DNA of 64,000 nucleotides from Trametes villosa (lineage: Eukaryota > Basidiomycota > Agaricomycetes > Polyporales > Polyporaceae), in the NCBI GenBank assembly GCA_002964805.2, contig PUDQ02000001.1:7836001-7900000 (forward strand). Direction: 5' to 3'. The translations under genes and the position numbers were made by a program. The notes under the pieces were generated by a model. The model saw only the letters and a list, made by a program, of their open reading frames with translations. It had not been told where the DNA came from and ran no database searches. Below are positions 1 to 12,859 of the stretch, in pieces (within the stretch, counting starts at the first letter, position 1; each line of letters opens with the position of its first letter).

Positions 1-257
1 CCGCGGCGATCGACAGCGTCGTCAAGCGCGCGGAGACGATGGCCTGCAAGGTCGAGCGCGAGCAGGTGTGTTGCGACGTCCCTCCTCACCCCGCCCGGCC
101 ATTGTTCCTGATATGGCCTCTTTCTTAGGCGTTGCAGCAGAACGCGCAGAACATGAGCACGGTTCCGGTCGTCCAGACTGTGGCGAACCTCATCTCTACT
201 GCGACCAACCCGGTCAACCTCGTGAAGATGACGGAGATGTTCGTGCCTTGGTTCTAG
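1..257 (+). CDS. tra1: Tra1/TRRAP-like PIKK, C-terminal end (partial)
   Basis: Only the last two exons are inside the window; the gene begins upstream. The first exon reads in frame from base 3 and ends at a GT donor near base 66. The last exon starts at about base 141 and ends at the TAG at 255-257. The final residues, TNPVNLVKMTEMFVPWF, form a FATC domain; the ATNPxNLxKM...PWF pattern fits Tra1/TRRAP better than TOR, ATM or ATR, which end differently. Tra1 is a very large catalytically inactive PI3K-like scaffold that links transcription activators to the SAGA and NuA4 histone acetyltransferase complexes in the nucleus. The next gene, convergent and about 110 bp away, encodes another likely NuA4 subunit. 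The family call is from the tail alone; the rest of the protein is not visible here. Confidence 0.8.
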
Positions 258-370
258 GGGTCCTGTCTTGATATCTTGCTCTTGTGCGCATCGTATGTTG
301 TACTTGTAGAACGCTCTCACACACTGTATATCAAGTATCCCTACTGCATATATCTCATGATCTGACATAA

Positions 371-2280
371 CTACATGCGATGGAACCCTTCGGTCTGCCG
401 GAACGCGTTGATCTCCCGCTCACAGGCGATCAGCATCTGCAGGGCACGTTCAGTAGTGGACAAAAGGTCGTTAGGACCAGACACACCTCTTCTGCCATGT
501 TGTAGATCTCCGACCCCGGCCTGTTGTACATCATCGCGTTCGCGAGCATGAGGTAGATGTCGCGCTGGAACTCGAGCGAGTTCGCAATCAGCCCGTCCTT
601 CACCCGCGACTTGATCGTCTTCAGGTCCATGGACCGCTTCACGATGTCGTGGTAGTCGGGCGCGTCGGACTTCTTGATCGGGTTGTGGAAGATGTTCCCG
701 TAGCGGTGCTGGGAGATCTGCGAGTGCAGCATGCCGATGACGTTCTGGAACCGTTTCGAGACGACGGGCGCGTCTGAGCCGCCGGAGCGCTGCTTTTGGC
801 GTGTTCGTGGGGTACCTGGTTATGTGGAGAACGCATGAGAGCTCGGACAGCAGAGAGAACGCGGCGCACGAACCCTCGTCCTCGTCTGCCGGTTCTGAAT
901 CTTCCCTCGGGCGTTTGCGCTCTCGTTGGGCATCGAGCATTAGCGTGTCGCTATCCGACGCCTTTCGCTTGCCTAGGTGCGGAGTGAGCAGCGAAACTGA
1001 GCCGGGGTTCAGCATCGCTTACCCTCGCTACGAGACGAGTAAGCTCTTTCTTGAGCCATGCTGATCGGGACTTCCGGCGACTCAGGTTCTTGGGAGGCAT
1101 CTTCACCAGACGGAACGTCGGGGGGCTGCGGCGTCGCTTCGGCGTCTACTTGCTCTGTGGGCTCATCGACTGCCATCTCGTCCTCCGGGTCTTCCTGGGC
1201 CGTCTCTTCCGCTGCAGGAGGGACCTCATCTTGCGAAGTTTCGGGTGGCTTTTCAGAGGGGAAATTTCCTATGAGTTCGTCGACAGCTTCGTTGTCGGAG
1301 CCCTCTTCTCCCTACGACCACCGTTAATTCGAGGGAAGATCCAAATTTGCACTTACACACCTTTTCCTCAGTGACGAGGGTAGGTTCTGCTTCGTCGGGG
1401 TTTTCCTCCACCTCTTCCGGCTCAGGAGCGGGCTCTTCATGTTCCGCCTGGGTACATGTCAGTGCAAGGGCGGTGCGCTAGACAGCACGACTCACAATTG
1501 GCACGTCTTCGGTTGCGGACGGCGGGGCAAGCGCAGGCTCCTCTTCCGCCACAACCTCCTCGGCCTGGGGCTGCTCGGGTTGCGCTGCGCTGACCTCGGT
1601 CTGTGATTCCTTTTCACCCTCTATCCCTATGGACGCGCGTATCTTGTCGTCCCATGCGCCACTTCGAATCTCGTCAATCTCGGTAACAAGCCTCCTGAAC
1701 GAACACGGTCAGCACCGTTCGTTCGGAGAATCGAGGGAGACGGAGGCGCACTTGAACTTTGCCTCCTTCGACGCGATGAGTTCCCTGAGCTCTTTGACGC
1801 GTGCAACGTAGTATCTCTGCGCCAGCTTGAGGTGTTTTCCTGCTACAGCGTCGGTTTGCAAAAGGTCCACTCGCGCAAGTCTCGCGGAAACTCACATCGT
1901 GGACCGACATCCGCCTCCGACCTCCGGAACGCGACATGAGCCAGATAGCGGAGGTTATGGTGAAATGGACGCTTACCAGTCTAGCCCCGCCTCCTCCATG
2001 AGGCGTCGGTGGAGAACCGGACACGACTAAGACGGTCCAAACGCGAGTGAGACTGGTGCACATTGCGCGAAGAAACGCGAAGGCTAACTTCGGATGTAAA
2101 CACGTTCTTCGGCTGAGATATGAGCGGGTGGTTTGAGAGCAGTTTCGCCACCTCGGGCCATGCACGCGTGCCGAATTCATGGACTGCTTGTGCGAAGATG
2201 AGGCGTTCGACGTTGTTGAGGTCCGCCACGTCCAAGTCCGGCGTAGACGTCGACTTGCGCGGGCGTACTGCCGAGGCCAT
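371..2280 (-). CDS. BRD8/Bdc1-like bromodomain protein (NuA4 complex)
   Basis: The protein starts MASAVRPRKS at 2280, the first ATG of a readable N-terminal exon. That exon carries the conserved LNNVERLIFAQAVHEFG...WPEVAKLLSNHPL block typical of BRD8-like proteins. The middle is acidic and low complexity, rich in Glu, Pro and Ala. A bromodomain lies near the C-terminus (about 490-760), with NPIKKSDAPDYHDIVKRSMD, an acetyl-lysine-pocket-like YNRPGSE and a ZA-loop-like proline region. The last intron is 437-486 (50 nt) and the protein ends INAFRQTEGFHRM. Family members read acetylated histone tails as part of NuA4. The bromodomain is directly visible; NuA4 membership is inferred from the N-terminal block. 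Internal exons between about 1000 and 2090 are approximate. Confidence 0.75.
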
Positions 2281-2663
2281 CTCGCTAGTTGGGAGCAGCG
2301 GCGCAGTGAGGGTGAGAGGAGACAAAATCACGCATATATTCAGTGCATAAAGGCGAGGGGGCGCGTTGGCTGTCGGGCGGTGGTCGTCCCAACGCTGTTT
2401 GACTCCGGTCGCCCGATACACACGCTCCTCGGCCCCCAGCGCCGGCGAGGACCGCGGCGGTCACCACCGGCCGGGAGAGCACCAAACGGAGCACCTTTCT
2501 CGGCGTGTTCCCTACACAACAGGCTTTGGGGCCGAGACAGCTCCGGCCGCAGCCGGCGGAAGCGGTGTGACGATGTCATGCCATCAGGGCAGGGCCAACG
2601 TCACCCCCCTACGCGCGGCGACCACCCCAAGTCGGCTGCGCTCAGGCTTGTCCTTCAACCACC
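2281..2663. promoter_or_regulatory. Shared divergent promoter region
   Basis: This 383-bp interval separates the start codons of the bromodomain gene (-) and the aspartic protease (+), so it must hold both promoters. It is GC rich. I see no clear TATA box, repeat or additional gene. Confidence 0.5.
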
Positions 2664-4215
<1,552 letters not shown>

Positions 4216-4506
4216 AGTGCCAGTTCACGCCTCGGGACAGTCTTATCGGACGATGCCTTGTGTTGCGCTTTCTTGATACCTGCATGTACAATATTAGGCT
4301 TCCGCCGGAATCATATGTTCAGCATATTGCTATAGCTCGCTCGATGCAATGACGTCAGACATGTCGTGCTCTCGCGCCTCCAGTTCATGGGCGCCTTTAT
4401 GACTACTGTACGTGAGCTCGACCAGCTGCGTCTTGCTTCCGACTTCACGGCGTCAACCTCATGACCGTCCTCTGGCGAGCGATACGCTCAAGTTCTGAAA
4501 CACGAC

Positions 4507-6549
4507 ATGCGCCATAACTCTCTGGAACCACTCATCAGGGTGTTGCCCCCATCTTTCGTTCGATCTCGCAACTGGAAGTCCGACCTTCTCTACTCATCCT
4601 ATGCCAACGGTCAGTTAGACCGGGTTAGTGTCCTCGGTAGCGAAACTACAGGCCACACTGGCTGCGTGAACGCGCTATCATGGGCTAAAGAAGGGTCTGT
4701 ACTCATAAGCGGTGGCGACGACACTACGTGTGTACCGTTCTTTGATCCTCAAGGAGCACGTTGAATTGACCCACTGCAAGACTTCGTCTGTGGCGTTTGA
4801 CCTCCGACGATGTTGAGCAGGCCTATCCGTTCGTGTGCGACACGGTGATCCACACCGGGCATCGCGCAAACATCTTCAATGCGCAGATGCTTCCCCATTC
4901 ATCCCGTATGTATGTGTCCCATTGTACCGCTTCACTCAACTCGTACTGACGTATAGTATGCAGTGTCACCGTAGCGGGAGACAGCCAGGTTCGTGTGTTT
5001 GACCACGAGGCGGCCGCCGGGCACCCGGGGGATCAGGGGGAGACGCAATACTATGCGCGTCAGGCCGCGATCCGGATCCTCAGATGCCATGACGGACGGG
5101 TTAAACGCATCGTAACAGAGGACAGCCCCGACCTTTTCCTTACCATCTCAGAGGTATGTACCTATCCGCCGCCCAGACGTACGCGACAAACTCGAACGGA
5201 TGGTTTCCTAGGACGGCACCGTCCGCCAGCACGACCTGCGAGTCCCGCATTCTTGCGGCTCGGAATCCTGTCCTGCGCCGTTGGTGCAGCTCAATCACGA
5301 ACTATCTACCATCTCCCTGTCCCCGTTGACGCCGTATCAGTTCGTCGTCGCAGGGGCTTCGCCATATGTGAGTAACATGAGTCTAGAGAATGTTGACATA
5401 CAGCGGCTGACTCGTACCCAGGGCTATCTCTTTGACCGACGACACGCAGGGCGTCACTTTGTCGAAGAGTGGGGCCAACCCGCAAACTCTGACGATGTCA
5501 CTACGTGCGTGCGAAGGTTCGGACGCAAGACGCGAGGAGCACACGAACGCAAAGGACTGGAGCACATCACCGGGGCGAAGATGGCTGCGAGTAGCGGCCA
5601 TGAGGTCCTTCTGTGTGAGTCTACACCACCTTCGCATCGTCTTTTTCTGACTCTTCCGCAGCATATAGCTCGGATGCAGTCTACCTATATTCTACCAAGG
5701 ACGACCCACAACCAACCAGCATCATGAGCGGAGAATCGTCCATCATACCGCCCAACAGAACTACACGCACGCACGAGCGTCCTGCTAGTGGTGCCGATTC
5801 TGGTCCTGCGTTGCGTCAAGAGTGGTCGGATCGGGACGCTCTGATGGACGAAGACATCGATCGAATACGGACGGAGAATACTCCCTCTCCCCCTGTGGAG
5901 CACTGGTCGACCTCGCGGGAGGCCCAAGACGTGGGCAACACCGACGACGAAGACGAGTTTGAGGACGAGCCAGAAGAGGGCGCCGAAGGCGATGAACGCT
6001 ACGACGGGGTTCCTACCATCATGCCGCGCTCCCGCTTCGCTGGTGCTTGCAATGTGGAAACTGTCAAGGATGGTATGTGGTCGTAACTGTTGGTCTTGGA
6101 ATGCGTCTGACGTCTTCGTTGTAGTCAACTTTTTAGGTCCACGCGACGAGTTCGTCGTATCCGGATCCGACGACGGCAACTGGTTTATGTGGAAGAAGGA
6201 CACCGGCAGACTCCACGATATCTTGGAGGGGGACGGGAGCGTTGTCAATGTCATCGAGGGGCATCCATTCCTGCCGCTGGTGGCGGTCAGCGGAATCGAC
6301 ACAACAGTGAAGGTACGCACATCCCGCCATCGGATCGGTGACTACCTGCTAATATACCTCAAGCTCTTCGCCCCTACATCTGGCCCGAGTAGATTCTCCC
6401 GCCTCGACAAGGCCGAGGCTATCGTGAACCGCAATGCAGAAGCGGCTAGCGCGAGGGGCGAGCTCTCCAACCTGTTGTTGTACTACCGCCTGGCCAGACA
6501 GATGGCTGAAAGTGGAGGTCCCGACAGTCCTCAATGCCCTGTTCAATGA
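4507..6549 (+). CDS. WD40-repeat protein, DCAF (CUL4-DDB1 receptor)-like
   Basis: A multi-exon WD40 protein starting MRHNSLEPLIRVLPPSFV. Visible repeats include GHTGCVNALSWAKEGSVLIS followed by GGDDTTLRLWRL, joined across a 53-nt intron at 4728-4780. Others are IHTGHRANIFNAQMLPHS with SVTVAGDSQVRVFDHE, CHDGRVKRIVTEDSPDLFLT with DGTVRQHDLR, and, C-terminally, GPRDEFVVSGSDDGNWFMWKK and VAVSGIDTTVKLFAPT. An acidic, probably disordered insertion (about 5725-6060) lies between the N- and C-terminal repeats. This layout (N-terminal blades, acidic insert, C-terminal blades ending in a VKxxAPT motif) is that of DCAF5/6/8-type substrate receptors of CUL4-DDB1 ubiquitin ligases. The protein ends in a helical tail, ELSNLLLYYRLARQM. 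WD40 identity is certain; the DCAF assignment is family-level inference. Confidence 0.8.
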
Positions 6550-7373
6550 GGTGGGCGTGCGCGCACATGTTGTACTACTACCGCGCATGTGGATTGTATC
6601 TGTAATTTCTGCATTGTATCGTAGACGCTGTTGGACATGCATGCTGTGGAATGCTTTGACGCAGACTTTGTACTACGGACTGCATGGCCGTGTTCGTTGT
6701 CGGGCGGCCCCACATGTGCCCACGGGGCGCGGACCCCAATGTCGGGGCAAGCCAGATCTAAAGGTGGACCACCACGAGGGTCCAATTCTGCTGTATCTCT
6801 TCCACGGTATGGAACGTTTTTGCTGTCGACGCTGCTCAAAGTTGGCCTCGGAGCAGCTGTTGAGAAGTTCCGGGGTGGTTTCATGCCGGACCAGGTATCT
6901 TTTTGTGCTCGGTTGGCGGTGCCAGAAGCTCAAGCTCCTACCACGACGCTGTCTCGGCGTTGTTCCTCCCCGCTCTCCCGCTCTGCTCGCCGTGCACCTC
7001 CTAAGGTGCTGTAGCTATTCTAACGAACTCAACACACACACGCTGCTCTGTGGCTTCCCGTGTCTTGTAAGTACTGCATTCCGTGCTGGTGATGTGCGTC
7101 AACTTGGCAAGACGTTATGCTGACTCTGCCGACTCCTCCGCGGCCTCAATTGCTTTGCAGTCCCATACAAGGTCTGCGAGACGCATGCGTCCGTGTCGTT
7201 GAGAGTGGGAGAGGCTGTCGTTGAACCTGTATCAGTTGGCGCGGGAGTTTGTGGAGGGGAAACCCTTGACCTTTGCCTTTGCGCCGTCACGGCCCACGTA
7301 ACGTGAGCGTCCAAAGCCGGCACACGTCTCGCCTCCTGCCACCACCTCGCACGCCCGCGCCCGCGCCGGGCGC
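6550..7373. other. Intergenic region, no supported gene
   Basis: About 820 bp between the WD40 gene and the Ctk1-like kinase, both on the + strand. Open frames on both strands lack any recognisable domain, and none forms a splice-consistent chain. It most likely holds the 3' UTR of one gene and the promoter of the next. Confidence 0.5.
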
Positions 7374-10300
7374 ATGAATTCGAGCAAGCGAACGAGCCGA
7401 CACAGCCCGGGCATGGACGACGGGGACCCCAGCGCAGGTTTGCCATCACGAGTCACCGCGAGCGACGCCCTGTCCGGCTCACACCCCTCCCAAGACCGCA
7501 CCAGCACCAGCCAGCGTTCGCCGCGATCCGCCCGCCACGGGCACGACGTGAGGAGGGACGAGTCGGCGTCGCGTAGCCGCTACGACGCGGACGACCCGTG
7601 GAAGATGGCGGACACGCCCGAACGCTACGCGTACGACCGCAGAGACGAGCAGCGGCGGGGAGGGGGAGGGGGCGCGCATGATTCACGGGAGGGGGAGGGC
7701 TGGACGGGGCGGGGGCACAGCGACGTAAGACGTTCTCCTTCTGCTCGATGCCGGCCGGACGACCCCGACCGGGGCCATTCAGCGCAATCTCTACAGGACC
7801 CTGCTGGGTGGACACCTGCCCGGCGTCGCGACGACCGCTCTGGCGGCTATGGCCGTGAAGGGCGGTCGGGCCAGAACAGCGGGCATTCTCGCCACGAAAA
7901 CGACTGGAGAGACGACCGCAAGGAGGGGCCGCCGCGGGAATGGCAGAGCGACAATGGGTGGGATTCGCGCAAGTCTTCCTCTGGATCGCGCGCCTGGGAT
8001 GAACAGCCTCGAGACTGGAGTGCGCCGGGTGAATCCTCTCATCGAGAGGATCGGTCCTGGGAACCTGCGGCGTCGTGGCAGCCTAGCCGACGAGACGGCG
8101 GCTCGCACCCAACCCAGCGCAGCCAGAACACGCATTCGAACAAGTCGAAGAATAAGGGCAAGGGGAAGAAGAACGGGAACAACAACCACAACAATAATAC
8201 TAACCACAGCAACAACAACCGGCAAAAACGCAGTTGGCGCGACGACGACAGTCAGTTGAACAAGTACGTTGACCACGTCACTGAAGATGCTATGGCATTT
8301 AAATTTACCCTTCACAGCTGGACTCGCCGGGACTCGTCTTCGTCCAAGAAGAACGCCCCGTCGTCGACAGGTAAACGTCGACATCGTAGTTCAGTGTCGC
8401 CTGCCCGGTCCCGTTCGCCTGCCGATTCGTACTACTCTCGGCGCTCATACCGAAGCCGTTCCCGTTCGCTCGATACCCCGAAGCGCCGACGACGTGACGA
8501 TAGCCCTCCCCGTGGAGGTCGCAGTCCCAGTCACTCGGATAGGAATCGTGGCCGAGATACTCGTCGGTACTCCCGATCACCACCTTCCAGCGTCAGTAGC
8601 CGAGGACGTGGTAGGCGGAGGAGCCTGTCGTCTGTATCAAGCTATAGTCGCAGCAGGTCTCGAAGCCCTACGCAGAGCCCCAGGGACCGCCCCAAAGCGA
8701 AGCATCGACTACCGCCGGCCACGACCATCAAGGACATCCCGCTACCGAAGGGCTTCCGCAATGGTCAGAATCGCAACCGGAAAGGGGGCAATAAGCACAG
8801 CAACGGGAAGCTCTCTGAGGTACGTCGTGAATCCTGTCGAGTACTGCATATCATCATATAACACTGTGTTTAGCTCTTCCCCGGACTACCTGAACGCCCA
8901 CAAACAAGTACCGATGCGAAGTCCATGCCACCTCCCAAAGTTCCCTCTCCTCACCGTAGATCTGTATCGCCGTCCTCAGGTGCCCGTTCATCGGGTACTG
9001 TGGCTGCTTCTGGTTCAACAACAGGCAAGAAAGCAGGGTTCAAGCCCATCGGACAGGCCAGCAGTTCACTCAAGCGGTTCTTCCCTGGTGACGACGATGA
9101 AGATACTCCTCCGCCCCCCTCTAGTCGCTCTCGACAACGTGCCCTCACTCCGCAGCCAGATTCGCCCGAACTGCAGACAACCCGCCTCAATAGCGACAGC
9201 TCCCCTAGTCGCGCGACGTCGCCGCGGCGTGACCGCGCCTCCGTCGATATGGAGGAGAGCCCGCAACAGTCTCCGGGCCGCCGCGGTGACGATCGCTCCG
9301 AATCCAAGCAGAGTTCAAGACGTGGCCTGTATCGTCGTCGGAGCTCGGCCCAGGTGTCCCCGCAGATCGGCGACAAGGAGAAGCTGTATGTGTTGCTTGG
9401 GCAGGTCGGCTCCGGAACGTTCGGCAAGGTGTTCAAAGCGAGCAATACGGCCAACGGGCGGATGGTCGCTCTAAAGCTGATCAGGATGGAGTCCGAGAAG
9501 GACGGTTTCCCGGTCACCGCTATGCGCGAGGTGAAGCTTTTACAGTCGCTGAGGCATGAGAACGTCGTCCAGCTGTACGAGATGCTCGTCTCTAGAGGTG
9601 AGATGATCTTGGCTATCCTCGAGGATATAATGCTTACGTTCATCCATAGGTTCCGTGTACATGGTCTTCGAGTACATGGACCATGACCTCACTGGCGTGC
9701 TGTCGCAGAACCAGTTCGAGTTCTCAGAGGCGCATCTCAAGTCGTTCTGCCACCAGATGCTGGCCGGTCTGGCGTACTTGCATCACAAGGGTATCATCCA
9801 CCGTGACATCAAGGGCTCGAACATCCTGGTCAACAACCGCGGAGAGCTGAAGCTCGCTGATTTCGGCCTGGCACGGTTCTACCAGAAGCGCCGAAAGAGC
9901 GACTACACCAACCGTGTCATCACGCAGTGGTACCGCCCTCCCGAGCTTCTGCTGGGCGCGACGGTGTATGGACCCGAGGTTGACATGTGGAGTGCGGGGT
10001 AGGTCTGAGATTCCCTGTTCATTGATCGTGGTCCTTATATTCTTCTGCAGGTGCATCATGCTCGAGCTGTTCACAAAGAAGCCCGTCTTCCAGGGTGTGG
10101 ACGAGATCCACCAAGTGCACGTGGTGTACAAGATCCTGGGCACGCCGTCGGTTGAAGACTGGCCCGGCATCACGAGCCTTCCTTGGTACGAGCTTTTGCG
10201 CCCTTCGGAAGAAATCCCGAACAGGTTCAGGGAGCTGTTTAAGAAGTGAGAGGTTCATCCATCATAGCAGCCACTCGTTTTAATCATGTATGCTCCCAGG

Positions 10301-10590
10301 TGGCTCACCCCCGCGGGTCTGGATCTCGCCGAGAGGCTCCTCACGTACAACCCGGAGCGCCGTATCACTGCTTTACAAGCTATGGACACGCCGTACTTCA
10401 ACCAAGAAGAGCCGGCTGCTGCGGCGCCGACTGGGTATGTCACTTTCATCTCTCTAGGTATGCTGGACGCTCATAGGTTTGCAGCCTGTCAACGCTTGAA
10501 GGGGAATGGCACGAGATGGAGACGAAGCGGGAGCGAGAGAAGAAGCGCAAGCGGGACGAGGAGGGCGGTGGCGGCGGCGACCAAGACTGA
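7374..10590 (+). CDS. ctk1: Cyclin-dependent kinase, Ctk1/CDK12-like (RNA polymerase II CTD kinase)
   Basis: Roughly 630 N-terminal residues are disordered, with many RS/SR dipeptides (about 8330-8720), a Lys/Asn-rich tract (about 8130-8230) and a Ser/Pro-rich stretch (8925-9380). A complete kinase domain follows (about 9385-10410): glycine loop GQVGSGTFGKVFKA, catalytic Lys in VALKLI, cyclin-binding helix PVTAMRE, HRDIKGSNILV, DFGLARFYQKR, T-loop DYTNRVITQWYRPPELLLG. RS domains with this kinase core are hallmarks of CDK12/CDK13/Ctk1, which phosphorylate Ser2 of the Pol II C-terminal domain during elongation in the nucleus. The Gln in VITQWYRPPE replaces the Leu usual in this family. The protein ends in a basic/acidic tail (KREREKKRKRDEE) after an intron near 10434-10483. 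CDK9/Bur1 is the alternative, but the N-terminal RS region favours Ctk1. Confidence 0.85.
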
Positions 10591-10722
10591 CGTTATCGTG
10601 ATGTTATGAGTCCAGGATGCTCTGTATTGCTGTATGTCGTACACATCGTACACTCCCCGCACGGACTTCCACTACGAGCACTCGCTAGCAGGAGTACGTC
10701 TCGTACATTATATAATGCATGC

Positions 10723-12299
10723 TCATGCTTGTACTGCTCCAAACGATACCAGCCCTTTCTGTGTGAGATGCTGGACGATTGTCTCCACCTGTCGCTCGCT
10801 GTTAGCATGGGAAAATGCGGATGGTTTCGAGGCACTCACGTTCGCCGCCGTCAAGCGGATCTGCATGTCCCACCGTTTTGTGAACGGGGCGCCGGTGTCC
10901 TCTTCGACTTGTTCGACATCGCCGAGACCACCGGCCTTCCCTTGCGCGTCGTCCTCCTCGCCCAAGACATCGAAGGAGATCAGCTTCTCCACCTGGTCAA
11001 TCGACCCCTTCAGGCGACCCTGCTCGATCATGCGGCGCGCCATCGTCTCCGCCGCTCCAGGGGTGAGGTCGAGGAGCGCACCGAGCCCGCGGAACGTGAT
11101 GTTGTTGTAGATCTTCGAGCTCGCGAGCAGGTTGTGCTCCATCACCGCGCGGTCGAGCACGGTTGCGGGGCCCTTGCGCGTGCTGACCGCGGCGTCGCCC
11201 GCCTGGTCGTCCTCGGCGACGGCGGACGCGAGGCGGTCGTTGGACGAGATCGCGATCTTCGCGAGCTGGTGCGGCTTCAGCGTGCCCTCGAACTCCTTGA
11301 TCTCGTTCGGGCGGAGGATACGGTCGTGGAACATCTTGAGGAGGATGTTCGAGGAGGGGAGCTCGGCCGTGCGTTCGTCGCGGCAGAGCGCAGCGAGCAC
11401 GCGCGAGCGGTTGGGACCTGCCGGGGCAAGGATCGCGCAGGTCATGGCGGCGGAACTAGGGGGTGGCGGATCTAGTCAGCATACTGTTAGAGGACACAAA
11501 CGGATATGCATACAGCATGTGCCTGCGCTCTTCTTCGTCGATCTCGGCGACCCAGCTGAGTTCATGGTACCGGCTCGCTGCCTCGAGGAACTTTCGGCTG
11601 TAGTCGCTGATGCGCGCTTGACAGAGCTTGAACTGCAGCAGCGTCTCTCTGTCCGTCGTACTGTGTGCAAGCAAAGCGGCGCGGTTGTAGTATCGTTCTG
11701 CCTCGACTGAATCTTCATCTTCTAGCAAGAGACGGACGATCCGCACGTATACGCGTAGTTTGTCTTCATCCGGGAGTGATCTAGCCGCCAGGTGAGCCTT
11801 ACGCGTACGTGTGTGTGGCGCGAGGTACGATCTCACCTCTGGCCAGAATCGAGCGAGATTCCGGTCAGCACTCGAGCAGCTTCACTCCATTGCTCCTCCT
11901 CCTCGAGAATGTCCGCTAGTTGGAAGCGTAGGGAGTTCACCTGCACGCGCGGCCCTCAGCGCCACAGCGTCCTTGGATCGTGAATGCCACACTCACCTGC
12001 TCCTCATAGCTCACGATGCGGGGCTGCACGATACTCAGAGTGTCCTCGACGACGCGCTTCCTTTGCTCAGTATCGCGGACCTTGCCCTCGGATAGGGTCT
12101 TGACGAGCTCGGAGAGGATGCCTCTGCTAATGACGAGGCCCACGCTTTCCTGATTGACCACATTATCGACCAGGATGTGGATGTCGGCGTGGAGATTGGA
12201 CTGATCTTCCTGTGCTAGGACCTCGGCGAGTATGGACTGGTAGGCCGTCGCCTTGTCCTTCTGGTTTAGCGTCGCAAACTGTGCGAGTCTGCTCTCCAT
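10723..12299 (-). CDS. csn4: COP9 signalosome subunit 4
   Basis: The protein starts MESRLAQFATLNQKDKATAY and has four or five exons. The N-terminal half is helical-repeat sequence (LRVYVRIVRLLLEDEDSVEA, YYNRAALLAHST), followed by a PCI/winged-helix region: MTCAILAPAGPNRSRVLAAL, LKMFHDRILRPNEIKEFE, LKPHQLAKI, and the MEHNLLASSKIYNNITFRGL block characteristic of CSN4. A 51-nt in-frame intron lies just before the C-terminal VETIVQHLTQKGL. Length (about 430 aa) fits the family. CSN4 is a core subunit of the COP9 signalosome, which removes Nedd8 from cullins and so tunes CRL ubiquitin ligases; in fungi the complex controls development and light responses. The tail converges on the kinase gene with about 130 bp between. 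Confidence 0.85.
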
Positions 12300-12859
12300 C
12301 GTGCGCGGGGGAGAGGACAGGCGGTGGCTGCTAGGAACAGGAATACGATAAGCACGTGGCCTGAGCTCAATATTGCCTTGCCCATATCGGGACATGCAGT
12401 GATCGCCGCTTTGCAGGAGGCGCCGGTGGTACCATGGCCACCGGCTGTCCGCGCCGGGGACGGAGGCGAAGAGTACTTGGAGGCGCACTCCCACTCTCGC
12501 GGGCACCACTCCCTCTCTCCCTCCCCCGCCGCTCGACGCTTCACGGCACCCAGCAGAAAGCACGGGTCTGCTTTTCTGTCTGTCTTGCAAGTGCTCAGGA
12601 TCGCCTCGGTCGCCCTGGAGATTCCTAACGCCTGTCTGATGCTGTGATTGGATCACACCTGCTCCCATTTTATTCACAGCTTCACCTCAGCAGCTCGTCC
12701 ATCGCCTATCCTTCGTTCTCCCTTCCAGGCTCTCTTGCTTTTCCTCTTCGTTCGCCCGCTTCGGCCTGCTCGCCGTCCCCTGTCTTGTGCTGCTAGACAG
12801 CGCGGTTCCCGACCTATCCACTCTCTCAGCCCAGCCCTATCTACGCCCCGTTCTGCCTA
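12300..12859. promoter_or_regulatory. Divergent promoter region
   Basis: The 560 bp between csn4 (-) and the repeat gene (+). Pyrimidine-rich CT tracts at about 12690-12790 resemble the leader of a highly transcribed fungal gene. I see no extra gene. Confidence 0.45.

Noticed and set aside
6313..6363. Read-through segment in the WD40 gene
   Set aside because: 51 nt without a stop, but removing it restores the VKLFAPT motif, so it is an intron.
8269..9474. 401-codon open frame overlapping the Ctk1-like gene
   Set aside because: Different frame from the RS domain and kinase start; it reads Arg/Val-rich noise.
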